DNA from: Shewanella sp. SNU WT4 | GTDB taxonomy: Bacteria > Pseudomonadota > Gammaproteobacteria > Enterobacterales > Shewanellaceae | Assembly: GCF_006494715.1 (NCBI RefSeq) | Contig: NZ_CP041151.1 | Location: forward strand, 2,170,001 to 2,234,000 | Length of the DNA stretch: 64,000 bases | Reading direction: 5' to 3' | In this document: piece after piece, positions 10,238-20,092 of the stretch | How positions within the stretch are numbered: the first letter of the stretch is position 1 | How the letters are laid out: each line of letters starts with the position of its first letter | Notes under the pieces: generated by a model | Databases searched by the model: none | The model's input: the letters and a program-made list of their open reading frames with translations, nothing else | Told to the model about the DNA's origin: nothing | Program-made: the position numbers and the translations under genes

Positions 10238-11680
10238 ATGAGCGCTGATAAACATCTACAAAGCTGGCAAGAACGATTTGAATTAGCCGAGGCCATGCAG
10301 CCTCTGTTAGGTAAGCTTTACCGTAATCAAGGCGTTGAAGTGGTTGTCTATGGACGACCATTACTCAGTGCGTCAACCATAGAGATTATTAAGGCTCACC
10401 GTTTAGTTCGTCGCCATGTGGGCGATAAATTACGCTTACGCGAAAGTTTTCCTTTTTTAGAAGCCTTAAGCAAGTTAGACGTTAAACACTGCAAGGTTGA
10501 TATCGGTAAATTAGCGGTTAAATATTGGCGTAATCATCAAGATATCGATGAAATTGAAGCGTATATGGCCCATGAGCTCAAAGAAGTGATCCACCACACG
10601 GGTGATACCGCACCAAGAGATGTGGTGCTGTATGGTTTTGGTCGTATCGGCCGCTTATTAGCGCGTCTGTTAATTGAACGCAGTGGTAAGAGTAACCGTT
10701 TACGCCTGCGTGCCATTGTATTGCGCGGCGGCCGTAAAGGCGATTTAGAGAAACGCGCGAGCTTATTGCGCCGTGATTCAGTCCATGGTCCATTTAACGG
10801 ATCTGTTGAAGTCGATACTGATAACAATGCCTTAATTGCCAATGGTACTTATATCCAAGTGATTTATGCCGATGGCCCAAGTGAAGTGGATTACACCAAA
10901 TACGGCATTGAGCGCGCACTCGTGGTTGATAACACGGGCATTTGGAAAGATGAAGCCGGGTTAGGGCAGCACTTAGCCTGTCCTGGTGTAGAAAAAGCCT
11001 TGTTAACTGCGCCAGCCAAAGGTGACATTAAGAACATAGTCTTTGGCGTCAATGAAGATGATATTCTGCCTAATGATCTAATAGTGTCAGCTGCGAGTTG
11101 CACAACGAATGCTATAACGCCGGTACTCAAAGCAATTCATGATGAGTTTGGGATTGAGAATGGCCATGTGGAAACTATCCACTCTTATACCAATGATCAA
11201 AACCTGATTGATAACTACCACAGTGCCGATCGCCGTGGTCGCAGCGCGCCATTAAACATGGTGATTACAGAAACGGGCGCTGCCAAGGCAGTGGCTAAAG
11301 CATTGCCTGCCTTAAAAGGGCGTTTAACCGGTAATGCTATCCGCGTACCTACGCCTAACGTGTCGTTGGCGATATTAAGTTTAAACCTTAATCGTGAAGT
11401 CTCTAAAGACAGCGTCAATGACTATATACGTCATGTGTCTTTGCACTCAGGCTTACAAAATCAAATCGATTACACTGAATCGACGGAAATCGTATCTAGC
11501 GACTTAGTGGGCTCACGCTACGCTGGTGTGTTTGATTCGCAGGCCACGATAGCTGAAGATAAGCGCGTGACTTTATATGTATGGTATGACAATGAATTTG
11601 GTTATAGCTGCCAAGTAGTAGGCGTAATGCAGAAGATGTTAGGTCTGCAATACCCATCATTACCCTTAGGTGATGATTAA
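10238..11680 (+). CDS. gapB: GapB-type glyceraldehyde-3-phosphate dehydrogenase with N-terminal extension
   Basis: This 480-residue protein has an extra domain of about 125 residues before the Rossmann loop YGFGRIGR (132-139). Cys288 (AASCTTN) and His315 (TIHSYTNDQ) are the catalytic pair. The acidic residue that selects NAD in GapA is replaced by an AIVLRGGRK segment, which suggests NADP use and a gluconeogenic role, as proposed for long GapB proteins of Shewanella and Vibrio. ATG 10238 has AAAGGA seven bases upstream and is preferred to an in-frame GTG at 10217. A terminator follows. Confidence 0.88.
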   Translation: MSADKHLQSWQERFELAEAMQPLLGKLYRNQGVEVVVYGRPLLSASTIEIIKAHRLVRRHVGDKLRLRESFPFLEALSKLDVKHCKVDIGKLAVKYWRNHQDIDEIEAYMAHELKEVIHHTGDTAPRDVVLYGFGRIGRLLARLLIERSGKSNRLRLRAIVLRGGRKGDLEKRASLLRRDSVHGPFNGSVEVDTDNNALIANGTYIQVIYADGPSEVDYTKYGIERALVVDNTGIWKDEAGLGQHLACPGVEKALLTAPAKGDIKNIVFGVNEDDILPNDLIVSAASCTTNAITPVLKAIHDEFGIENGHVETIHSYTNDQNLIDNYHSADRRGRSAPLNMVITETGAAKAVAKALPALKGRLTGNAIRVPTPNVSLAILSLNLNREVSKDSVNDYIRHVSLHSGLQNQIDYTESTEIVSSDLVGSRYAGVFDSQATIAEDKRVTLYVWYDNEFGYSCQVVGVMQKMLGLQYPSLPLGDD

Positions 11681-11763
11681 TTAGGTAGTAAAGGGTTAAC
11701 CAACAATGCTTAACGCGAAACCAATAACGTTTTAGGGTCTTAGTTTTGCCATTAGCCGCATAG

Positions 11764-11789
11764 AAAAAGGCGCTCTGAGCGCCTTTTTT
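11764..11789 (+). terminator. Rho-independent terminator of gapB
   Basis: AAAAAGGCGC and GCGCCTTTTTT form a stem around TCTGA and end in a T run, 83 bases after the gapB stop. Confidence 0.87.
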
Positions 11790-11862
11790 GTTTGCTTTGA
11801 CAGCAGTTTGCTGGATAATTCGGCATTCAGTTCGGGATTGCAATTTTATTGGGTATTTACGA

Positions 11863-11890
11863 TTGACTGGTGAGTCGATTCAGGTAGAAT
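11863..11890 (+). promoter_or_regulatory. Sigma-70 promoter of the tRNA cluster
   Basis: TTGACT (11863-11868) and TAGAAT (11885-11890) are separated by 16 bases and followed by GCGTCTCG, a GC-rich discriminator typical of stable-RNA promoters. The tRNA-Gly gene begins 43 bases downstream. Confidence 0.75.
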
Positions 11891-11932
11891 GCGTCTCGTA
11901 GTCAAGGGGAAGCTCCTGATTAACAAGTGAAT

Positions 11933-12008
11933 GCGGCATTAGCTCAGTTGGTAGAGCGATACCTTGCCAAGGTATAGGTCATCGGTTCGAACCCGATATG
12001 CCGCTCCA
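11933..12008 (+). tRNA. tRNA-Gly (anticodon GCC)
   Basis: The 76-base cloverleaf has acceptor arms GCGGCAT/ATGCCGC, anticodon GCC at 11966-11968, the GGTTCGAACCC T-arm and an encoded CCA end. It is first in a three-tRNA transcript. Confidence 0.97.
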
Positions 12009-12030
12009 ATCTTTGATTGGGTCACAATTT

Positions 12031-12104
12031 GGCGCGATGGCAGAATGGCTATGCTGCGGATTGCAAATCCGTCGATCTCGGTTCGACTCCGGGTCGCGCC
12101 TCCA
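12031..12104 (+). tRNA. tRNA-Cys (anticodon GCA)
   Basis: The 74-base gene starts GGCGCG and ends CGCGCC plus TCCA. Anticodon GCA is at 12063-12065 and CCA is encoded. It lies 22 bases after tRNA-Gly. Confidence 0.97.
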
Positions 12105-12143
12105 CTCATTTGAAACCTAATGCTTAGGCGTTAAGTTAAAAAT

Positions 12144-12229
12144 GCCCGAGTGGTGGAATCGGTAGACACAAGGGATTTAAAATCCCTCGCTGAATAAGCG
12201 TGCCAGTTCAAGTCTGGCCTCGGGTACCA
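12144..12229 (+). tRNA. tRNA-Leu (anticodon TAA)
   Basis: The 86-base gene has the long variable arm of class II tRNAs, acceptor arms GCCCGAG/CTCGGGT, anticodon TAA at 12178-12180 and an encoded CCA. It ends the cluster. Confidence 0.97.
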
Positions 12230-12241
12230 TCTTTAGATGAC

Positions 12242-12272
12242 AAAAAAGCCTCAACTATGTTGGGGCTTTTTT
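12242..12272 (+). terminator. Rho-independent terminator of the tRNA cluster
   Basis: AAAAAAGCCTCAAC pairs with GTTGGGGCTTTTTT (one T-G pair) and ends in T residues, 13 bases past tRNA-Leu. Confidence 0.87.
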
Positions 12273-12298
12273 GTATCTGTAAATTACTGTGTAAATGA

Positions 12299-12323
12299 TA
12301 AAAAAAAGCGGCCGTAGCCGCTT
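12299..12323 (-). terminator. Rho-independent terminator of rnhA
   Basis: AAGCGGC/GCCGCTT (12306-12323) with a CGTA loop is followed by a run of U when read leftward. It is 24 bases past the rnhA stop. Confidence 0.85.
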
Positions 12324-12346
12324 ATATGAATAGAATCGTTTAATGA

Positions 12347-12817
12347 TTACGGGTTATAGCCTTCATCAATGTCTTGAGGCTTAGCCTCAGCGGCTTGGCG
12401 AGCTAAAATGTCGCAGCGTTCGTTTTCAACGTGACCCGCATGGCCTTTAACCCACTGCCAGTCGACGTCATGAATTTGTCTTGCGGCATCAAGGCGCAGC
12501 CATAGGTCGACATTTTTAACCGGCGCCTTGTTCGCAGTTTTCCAGCCTTTAGCTTTCCAACCGTGGATCCACTGAGTGATCCCTTGGCGCATATATTGGC
12601 TATCGCTGGTGAGCACAATTTTGCAAGGTTCTTTTAAGGCTTCTAACGCCACAATCGGCGCTAATAGCTCCATACGATTATTGGTAGTTAATTGATAGCC
12701 ATGTGCCAGCTCTTTGGTGTGCTGGTTGAACTTAATGACAATCCCATAACCACCGGGACCTGGATTACCTAGGCACGAACCATCAGTAAAAATATGAACA
12801 AGTTTTCGTTGAGGCAT
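12347..12817 (-). CDS. rnhA: Ribonuclease HI
   Basis: This 156-residue enzyme cuts the RNA strand of RNA-DNA hybrids. The four metal-binding acids Asp12 (FTDGSC), Glu50 (NNRMELL), Asp72 (TSDSQY) and Asp136, and catalytic His126 (KGHAGH), are all present, and length equals E. coli RNase HI. It is divergent from the DnaQ-like gene with only 68 bases between starts, an arrangement that recalls the rnhA-dnaQ pair of many gammaproteobacteria. Confidence 0.96.
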   Translation of the reverse strand: MPQRKLVHIFTDGSCLGNPGPGGYGIVIKFNQHTKELAHGYQLTTNNRMELLAPIVALEALKEPCKIVLTSDSQYMRQGITQWIHGWKAKGWKTANKAPVKNVDLWLRLDAARQIHDVDWQWVKGHAGHVENERCDILARQAAEAKPQDIDEGYNP

Positions 12818-12885
12818 CTGCTTGCTATGATAAGAAATCTTGAGTCGATTATAACCCCATCCCTTGATAGAGGCTGCAAGTTATT

Positions 12886-13614
12886 ATGAATATTATCTCC
12901 AGTGCAAGTCGTCAGATTATTCTGGATACCGAAACCACAGGTATGAACCAAGGCAGTGGTCCTATCTATAAAGGTCACAGGGTAATTGAGATTGGTGGCG
13001 TGGAAATGATCAACCGTAAGCTAACGGGGCGTCATTACCATCAATATATTAATCCACAGCAACTAATTGATATTGAAGCGATTGGTGTTCACGGCATTAC
13101 CGATGCGTTTGTGGCGGATAAACCTAAATTTGCCGAAATTGCGGCAGATTTTCTAGCTTTTGTGGATGGTGCGGAAATCGTCGCTCATAACGCGTCGTTC
13201 GATATTAGCTTCCTCGATCATGAATTATCCATGCTGCACCCGCAAGGGCCAAAAATCGCCAGCATGTGCGGCGTGCTCGATTCACTGGTTATTGCCAAGT
13301 TTTTACACCCGGGGCAGAAAAATAATCTAGATGCCTTATGTAAGCGTTATCATATAGATAACAGTCGTCGTGATTTACACGGCGCCTTACTCGATGCTGA
13401 AATTCTGGCAGATGTTTATCTTGCCATGACAGGCGGCCAAACTAAGCTGGAATTATCTACCGAAGAGCCTGGCCAAGAGCGCGGTGATGTGATGCGTCTT
13501 AGTAAAACGCGCAATGCACTTAAAGTTATCTGCGCCGCTGCCGATGAACTAGCTATACATGAGTCCCGTCTTGACCTAGTGGCCAAATCAGGGAAATGCC
13601 TCTGGAGAGGGTAA
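12886..13614 (+). CDS. dnaQ: DNA polymerase III epsilon subunit, proofreading exonuclease
   Basis: This 242-residue protein is the 3'-5' proofreading exonuclease of the replicative polymerase. The DEDDh motifs are visible: ILDTETTGM (Exo I), IVAHNASFDISFLDHEL (Exo II) and LHGALLDAEILADVYLAM (Exo III with His and Asp). The C-terminal tail after about residue 185 would contact the alpha subunit. Divergence from rnhA and the length support DnaQ itself rather than another DEDDh exonuclease. Confidence 0.93.
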   Translation: MNIISSASRQIILDTETTGMNQGSGPIYKGHRVIEIGGVEMINRKLTGRHYHQYINPQQLIDIEAIGVHGITDAFVADKPKFAEIAADFLAFVDGAEIVAHNASFDISFLDHELSMLHPQGPKIASMCGVLDSLVIAKFLHPGQKNNLDALCKRYHIDNSRRDLHGALLDAEILADVYLAMTGGQTKLELSTEEPGQERGDVMRLSKTRNALKVICAAADELAIHESRLDLVAKSGKCLWRG

Positions 13615-13615
13615 T

Positions 13616-14956
13616 TTGCAAAAATCACAGGGATGCTTGTTACTGGGGCTAATGTTCTTTGTAGCCCTAACAGCCAATGTAACCAAGGCGCAGGAGACGA
13701 GCAGCGCAGATAAGGATAACTCTGCGCCACTCAGTATTATTGAGCCAACAGCCACCGCAGGCCTGAATAATCGATTTCGCATCGATTATATGGTTGAAAA
13801 CATTACTCTACTCATCAAACGTCGCTATCAATCTGTGCCAGTGATCCTGCTCTTACCCGATGGTACTAAGTGGTATTCCGACCGTCATCCCGATACTGTG
13901 CACTGGGTTGATGGTATTGCCAGCGACATTATCGTCATTAAAAACCCTATGCCCGGCCCTTGGCAGGTATTAGGCCATGTCAATCAAGGTTCAAGCATTG
14001 AAAAACTGTCTGAATTGTCAGTAGAAGTTGACCCGTTACCTGAACCCATTTTTCAAGGTGAACGCGTTAAGGTTACCGCGCGCTTACTCTCAGGCGAGAA
14101 ACTAATGACTATGCCCGGCATGGATTACTTGATTAATTGGCAAGCTAAGTTATTGAGTAATCAGCAAGCAGGCGATGAGAATTTTGCCGTTGGTACTTAC
14201 AAGGCGGGTGGCTATCTTGATAATGGCGAAATGCTCGATGAGCGCCCAGATGATGGCCTATTTACTGGCGATCTCAATTTAAATCAACCTTGGGGTCATT
14301 ATACCTTTCAGGTAATGGCCAGAAATCGCATCCTTGAGCGCGAATTTAATATACCGCTTAACCTGTTGCCGCAGCCTGTAAAGGTCACCATTGTTGAGCC
14401 GAGCGATACCGTAAATGGACAATGGCGAGTTAATATCTTTATTAATGAAGAACATGTACGCGCGCCTGAAACTCATGTGGAACTTACCGTTGTTGGACCA
14501 TCTGAGCAATGGCCATTACCCCTAACCGTGCTGGTGCCTGGTAATAATCTGATGGATATTCCTAAAATGCCAGGCCCTGGGGGATATCGCATTGAAGGCA
14601 GTATTGCATCCACTACTGTTGGTGGGCGCGAAATTGTGCTCACCATGAATGAGCAATTTTTTTCCATAGCCGATCCTGTGCCAGAAGGACCAAGTTTGGC
14701 AGACATTGCTAAAGAAGAGGCAAAAATAGCCGATGCTCAAACTTTGGCGGCGCGCAGTAATGCACAGTTTTGGATTATTACTATTAATGTCATTTTATTA
14801 GTGCTTGGCATTATTGGTCTAATCGTCTGGCGAAAGCGGCAAACCATGGCAAAAGCACTGGCATCAGCGGAACTCAATATGTTGAATCAGCCAGCGACCA
14901 ATGCTAAAAGCAGTACAGGCGCCAAAGACATCAAGCTTGCTGGTAAAACCGCCTAG
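13616..14956 (+). CDS. TIGR03503-type membrane-anchored periplasmic protein, function unknown
   Basis: This 446-residue protein begins with a signal peptide (residues 1-25, ending NVTKA-QE) and has one C-terminal membrane helix (about 385-405, FWIITINVILL...LIVW) followed by a basic cytoplasmic tail. The body looks like beta-rich domains with DGTKWYSDRHPDTVHW and DERPDDGLFTGDL. I match it to the TIGR03503 family seen beside dnaQ in Shewanella and relatives. The start is TTG, one base after the dnaQ stop, with GGAGAGGG upstream; no ATG in frame would keep the signal peptide. No enzymatic motif is visible. Confidence 0.75.
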   Translation: MQKSQGCLLLGLMFFVALTANVTKAQETSSADKDNSAPLSIIEPTATAGLNNRFRIDYMVENITLLIKRRYQSVPVILLLPDGTKWYSDRHPDTVHWVDGIASDIIVIKNPMPGPWQVLGHVNQGSSIEKLSELSVEVDPLPEPIFQGERVKVTARLLSGEKLMTMPGMDYLINWQAKLLSNQQAGDENFAVGTYKAGGYLDNGEMLDERPDDGLFTGDLNLNQPWGHYTFQVMARNRILEREFNIPLNLLPQPVKVTIVEPSDTVNGQWRVNIFINEEHVRAPETHVELTVVGPSEQWPLPLTVLVPGNNLMDIPKMPGPGGYRIEGSIASTTVGGREIVLTMNEQFFSIADPVPEGPSLADIAKEEAKIADAQTLAARSNAQFWIITINVILLVLGIIGLIVWRKRQTMAKALASAELNMLNQPATNAKSSTGAKDIKLAGKTA

Positions 14957-15058
14957 TCATGAGTTGTAGCCTGAGTGGTTAAAATTTAGCTAAACAGTTA
15001 ATTGTTATCAAAAAAAATATTGACCTACGCTAAAGTTATTAATAATATCAAGGGCATT

Positions 15059-15135
15059 GGAGCGGTAGTTCAGTTGGTTAGAATACCGGCCTGTCACGCC
15101 GGGGGTCGCGGGTTCGAGTCCCGTCCGCTCCGCCA
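15059..15135 (+). tRNA. tRNA-Asp (anticodon GTC)
   Basis: The 77-base gene has acceptor arms GGAGCGG/CCGCTCC, anticodon GTC at 15093-15095, T-arm GGGTTCGAGTCCC and an encoded CCA. Accessory DNA begins shortly downstream, so its 3' end is a possible integration site. Confidence 0.97.
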
Positions 15136-15144
15136 ACATTTAAG

Positions 15145-15176
15145 AAGCCCAAGCTATTAATTAGCTTGGGCTTTTT
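15145..15176 (+). terminator. Rho-independent terminator of tRNA-Asp
   Basis: The 12-bp stem AAGCCCAAGCTA/TAGCTTGGGCTT with a short loop ends in TTTTT, 10 bases past the tRNA. Confidence 0.87.
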
Positions 15177-15511
15177 GCTTTTCTGCTTTTGCATGTCTGC
15201 GACCACTGTTCGTGACCGTGACCATTTCGTGACCAAAACCCCTGTTTGACCGGGTGTCATAATGCCGGATCGCATTTATTGATTATAGACGGCGTAAAAC
15301 TTCTAGACCTTCTTTTTACCCCCCTAAAAACGGCGTGATTATTAACCTCCCACGCTCCCGACGGCGAAGTTCATTGTGCCTTAATGTGACGTTTGAAGCG
15401 CAATACAGTAGAAAAATCCAGCGTTGTGACAGCTGTGGATGCTGATTATTTGGACAATGCGATTGGTGTGAAACATGAATATACCGCGCACTAATTGAAT
15501 TGAATAGCAAG
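15177..15511. other. Gene-free stretch between tRNA-Asp and the IS3 element
   Basis: It contains three close CGTGACC copies within 15209-15234 and no convincing gene. Open frames reading back across tRNA-Asp are antisense artefacts. I find no repeat of the tRNA 3' end that would mark an attachment site. Confidence 0.4.
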
Positions 15512-17454
<1,943 letters not shown>

Positions 17455-17504
17455 TTTGCCACCCAATGTATACGCCCTAAGCATAATATTTGTTTCTTAA
17501 TGGA

Positions 17505-17529
17505 TGGCCAAATTAACTATGCCACTTCA
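17505..17529 (-). repeat. Right terminal inverted repeat of the IS3-family element
   Basis: On the minus strand these 25 bases begin TGAAGTGGCATAG and end TTTGGCCA, matching the left end at 19 positions. Confidence 0.8.
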
Positions 17530-17587
17530 GTTCGCCCAATCAGTAACAAATGAACGGTGGTATAAACGTCTTCGATAGCATTGACCC

Positions 17588-18220
17588 TCACTGCCACTGT
17601 TTGATGTTTTCAGGATTAAATAGGATGATTGCTAAGCGGTGAAATAGTATTCTTAGGCTATGTGAGGAATAACGATTAAGGCCACGTTGGATTAATTGTT
17701 CTTCCTTGGCATGACGAAGATACAAGTAGCCGAGTCCCTCTGGAAATGGTTCTTGTCTTTTTAACGCTAAGCGATCAATAACGAGTTCCTTATGCATATT
17801 CCAATGAGTAAGTCTTTTATCTTTGGGGTATTGAAGCAATAATTGCCAGCGGCGCCACGGAAATAGTTGACTGACTACTTGCATAAAACGTTTAAAACTA
17901 TTGGTGTCTGTAAATCGAATACCAGCTCTAGAACTATTGCTGTTTAATAAGCAGTATTTGATTGCCCAAGTGAGCTCACTTTTCTTTGCCTTATCATCTT
18001 TCATTGTTTGGCAGCCGATTAAAGCATTGGCCACATCCTTACGTTCTTGAACACTTATTGGTTCTGCCGGCAACAATTGATGGCAACGACTCTTGGGAAA
18101 CAACCTAGATTTTCCCTTACTAGTTTTTAGTTGTTGTAATGCTTTAGCTGAATTGTGCGTAACCGTCCAGCGAACCACACCTCGCATCGTTAATCTGATT
18201 ATTTGAAAATATCTGCTCAT
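17588..18220 (-). CDS. Unrecognised 210-residue protein next to IS remnants
   Basis: I do not recognise this protein. It is basic and rich in Arg, Lys and Trp (FPWRRWQLLLQYP, LTHWNMHKELVIDRLAL), with an Arg-rich C-terminus (NRYSSHSLRILFHRLA). No signal peptide or membrane helix is seen. ATG 18220 (MSRYFQII) is chosen because the longer frame would overlap the start of the divergent gene. The position between an IS3 element and a TnpA-like gene, and the abrupt composition, suggest a mobile-element passenger or a recombinase fragment; neither is shown by a motif. Confidence 0.4.
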   Translation of the reverse strand: MSRYFQIIRLTMRGVVRWTVTHNSAKALQQLKTSKGKSRLFPKSRCHQLLPAEPISVQERKDVANALIGCQTMKDDKAKKSELTWAIKYCLLNSNSSRAGIRFTDTNSFKRFMQVVSQLFPWRRWQLLLQYPKDKRLTHWNMHKELVIDRLALKRQEPFPEGLGYLYLRHAKEEQLIQRGLNRYSSHSLRILFHRLAIILFNPENIKQWQ

Positions 18221-18240
18221 TGATAAATTTGGAGCAGGTG

Positions 18241-18588
18241 ATGACAACTCACAAAACAAGTCAGCAGTGGCGACAGTTACTTTTACAACGCAATACTTTT
18301 AGTGGCACTAATATCGAATTTTGCCAGCAACATAATGTCTCGATTACCACCTATTATAAACAGCGCGCTTTACTGGGTAAGCAACAGTACCAGCCAAGCG
18401 TGTCAGAGCAAACATCTCACGCTACTCAATCACGCTTTATACAACTAAATAACCGCTTGTTAAATTCTCAGTTTCCTCATCATCCTAATCATTTAATTGG
18501 GTGTGATATTCCAAACGATGCGCGACGTCGAGCGGAAAGCGTTGCTAAGATATTAATGGGTTTATTTAAGACTGGAAGCAAACAATGA
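18241..18588 (+). CDS. IS66 TnpA-like small protein
   Basis: This 115-residue protein opens with THKTSQQWRQLLLQRN and IEFCQQHNVSITTYYKQRALL, which resembles the helix-turn-helix accessory protein TnpA of IS66 elements. The C-terminus (ARRRAESVAKILMGLF) does not fit that family well. ATG 18241 follows GGAGCAGG. No tnpB or tnpC and no matching inverted ends are seen, so this is either an orphan or part of the same unknown unit as the divergent gene. Confidence 0.5.
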   Translation: MTTHKTSQQWRQLLLQRNTFSGTNIEFCQQHNVSITTYYKQRALLGKQQYQPSVSEQTSHATQSRFIQLNNRLLNSQFPHHPNHLIGCDIPNDARRRAESVAKILMGLFKTGSKQ

Positions 18589-18716
18589 AGATGTGATGGC
18601 ATAAATTGACGGGGTATTACCATCCTTAGTTTACCCCAGCCAACGATAGCTAATCTGTTTAATGTATTTGGATACTTTGCAGACGATCTTACATATTTAC
18701 GTATGAATCTATATGC

Positions 18717-19073
18717 CTAGCCATTATCAGCCATATCAAATTCAAGCTGCATTAAATACATATCTTCGCCATCAGTCACTTGGGTGTTAAAGCTGCCGCA
18801 GTGCGGGCAAATGATGGCGCGCTCAGAGGGGAGCGAGTCGGTGTTGCAATCGCGGCAATGCAAGGCTAAGGGCTGAATGTGCATTTCAAGCTCGGCCTGT
18901 TGGCACAAGCTATCTAGCTTAAAAGTATCAAAGGCGGTTTGCAGTAAGCTAGGTTCAATGCCACTAAGGACGCCAACTTTAATGCTCACCCGAGTAACTG
19001 CAGGCGCCTGATGCTGCCTAGCTAAATTGTCGCACTGCTCTAGCAGTGCGGTCACTATTGAGTATTCGTGCAT
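18717..19073 (-). CDS. hypA: Hydrogenase nickel insertion protein HypA
   Basis: This 118-residue protein delivers nickel to the hydrogenase large subunit with HypB. The N-terminal MHEYS places His2, the nickel ligand, directly after the start Met, which fixes the ATG at 19073 rather than a TTG two codons upstream. The zinc site is CRDC...CPHC. The start overlaps the hypE stop as TAATG, so translation is coupled. It is the last gene of the hya-hyp operon. Confidence 0.94.
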   Translation of the reverse strand: MHEYSIVTALLEQCDNLARQHQAPAVTRVSIKVGVLSGIEPSLLQTAFDTFKLDSLCQQAELEMHIQPLALHCRDCNTDSLPSERAIICPHCGSFNTQVTDGEDMYLMQLEFDMADNG

Positions 19074-20092
19074 TAACAAATCCTTGGTAATAATTCGCCT
19101 TGGGGAACATCAAGATAGCGGCTTGATCCCCATGGAGTATTTAATACCACTTTACCGCTATGCTCAGTTTGTCCGTAGCCAATGATAGCGGCCTGCTGGC
19201 ATTGCGGCTGTTGGCGCAAAATTGCCAGCGCAGTTTCGGCCTGCGCTTGCGGTAAGGCCAGCACAAAGGTACCTTCATTGGCTAAATCGAGCGCTTCAAA
19301 GCCAAACAATTCACACATGCCTTGCACTTCATCGGTAATCGGAATATCCGCTTCGGTGACTTGAATGCCAATATTTGATGCCTGCGCCCACTCATTAAGT
19401 ACTGCGCTTATGCCGCCGCGAGTAGCATCGCGCATGGCATGAATATCAAGGCCCGCTGCTAGGAGAGCGCTAACTGCTGGCCATAACGTAGCGCAATCAG
19501 AGGTGAGGCTCGATTCCAGCGTTAAGCCTTCACGCGCCATTAAAATAGCGGCGCCATGGCGACCAATATCGCGCGACACAATAATGGCATCGGTGGCGCT
19601 TATGTTATGGGCGGAAATACCTTCTTGTTGGACATGGCCAACACCTGTCGTGGTAATAAAAATGCCATCGGCAGAGCCTTTAGGCACTACTTTAGTGTCA
19701 CCGCACACTATCTTAGCGCCGCTGACGCTAAGCTCTGTGGCCATAGATTCAACAATTAAGCTGAGATCATCATAGCTAAAGCCTTCTTCGATAATAAAAC
19801 TCGCGCTCAGGTACTCAGGTTTGGCCGCCATCATAGCTAAATCGTTAACTGTGCCTGCTATGGCTAATTTACCTATGTTGCCGCCGGCAAAAAACAGTGG
19901 CGCCACGGTAAAGGCATCGGTAGTAAAGGCTACGCGGCCATTAAGCGTCAGTAGGGCGGCATCTTCTTGTTGGCATAATAAGGGGTTGTTAAATGCCTTA
20001 AAAAATAGCTGAGTGATCAGCTGATTCATTTCTTGGCCACCGCCGCCGTGGCTAAGTTGTATGGTCTTGCTGCGTTTGTTATTTGTGATCAT
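19073..20092 (-). CDS. hypE: Hydrogenase maturation protein HypE
   Basis: This 339-residue AIRS-type ATPase dehydrates the carbamoyl group on its C-terminal cysteine to a thiocyanate, giving the cyanide ligand of the [NiFe] centre. The N-terminal LSHGGGGQEMNQLI and the terminal PRIC with the acceptor cysteine are intact. It overlaps hypD by 14 bases and hypA by one base, showing a tightly packed operon. Confidence 0.96.
   Translation of the reverse strand: MITNNKRSKTIQLSHGGGGQEMNQLITQLFFKAFNNPLLCQQEDAALLTLNGRVAFTTDAFTVAPLFFAGGNIGKLAIAGTVNDLAMMAAKPEYLSASFIIEEGFSYDDLSLIVESMATELSVSGAKIVCGDTKVVPKGSADGIFITTTGVGHVQQEGISAHNISATDAIIVSRDIGRHGAAILMAREGLTLESSLTSDCATLWPAVSALLAAGLDIHAMRDATRGGISAVLNEWAQASNIGIQVTEADIPITDEVQGMCELFGFEALDLANEGTFVLALPQAQAETALAILRQQPQCQQAAIIGYGQTEHSGKVVLNTPWGSSRYLDVPQGELLPRIC

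Noticed and set aside
15078..15275. Protein frame antisense to tRNA-Asp
   Set aside because: The frame is created by the complement of the tRNA gene, a common false gene.
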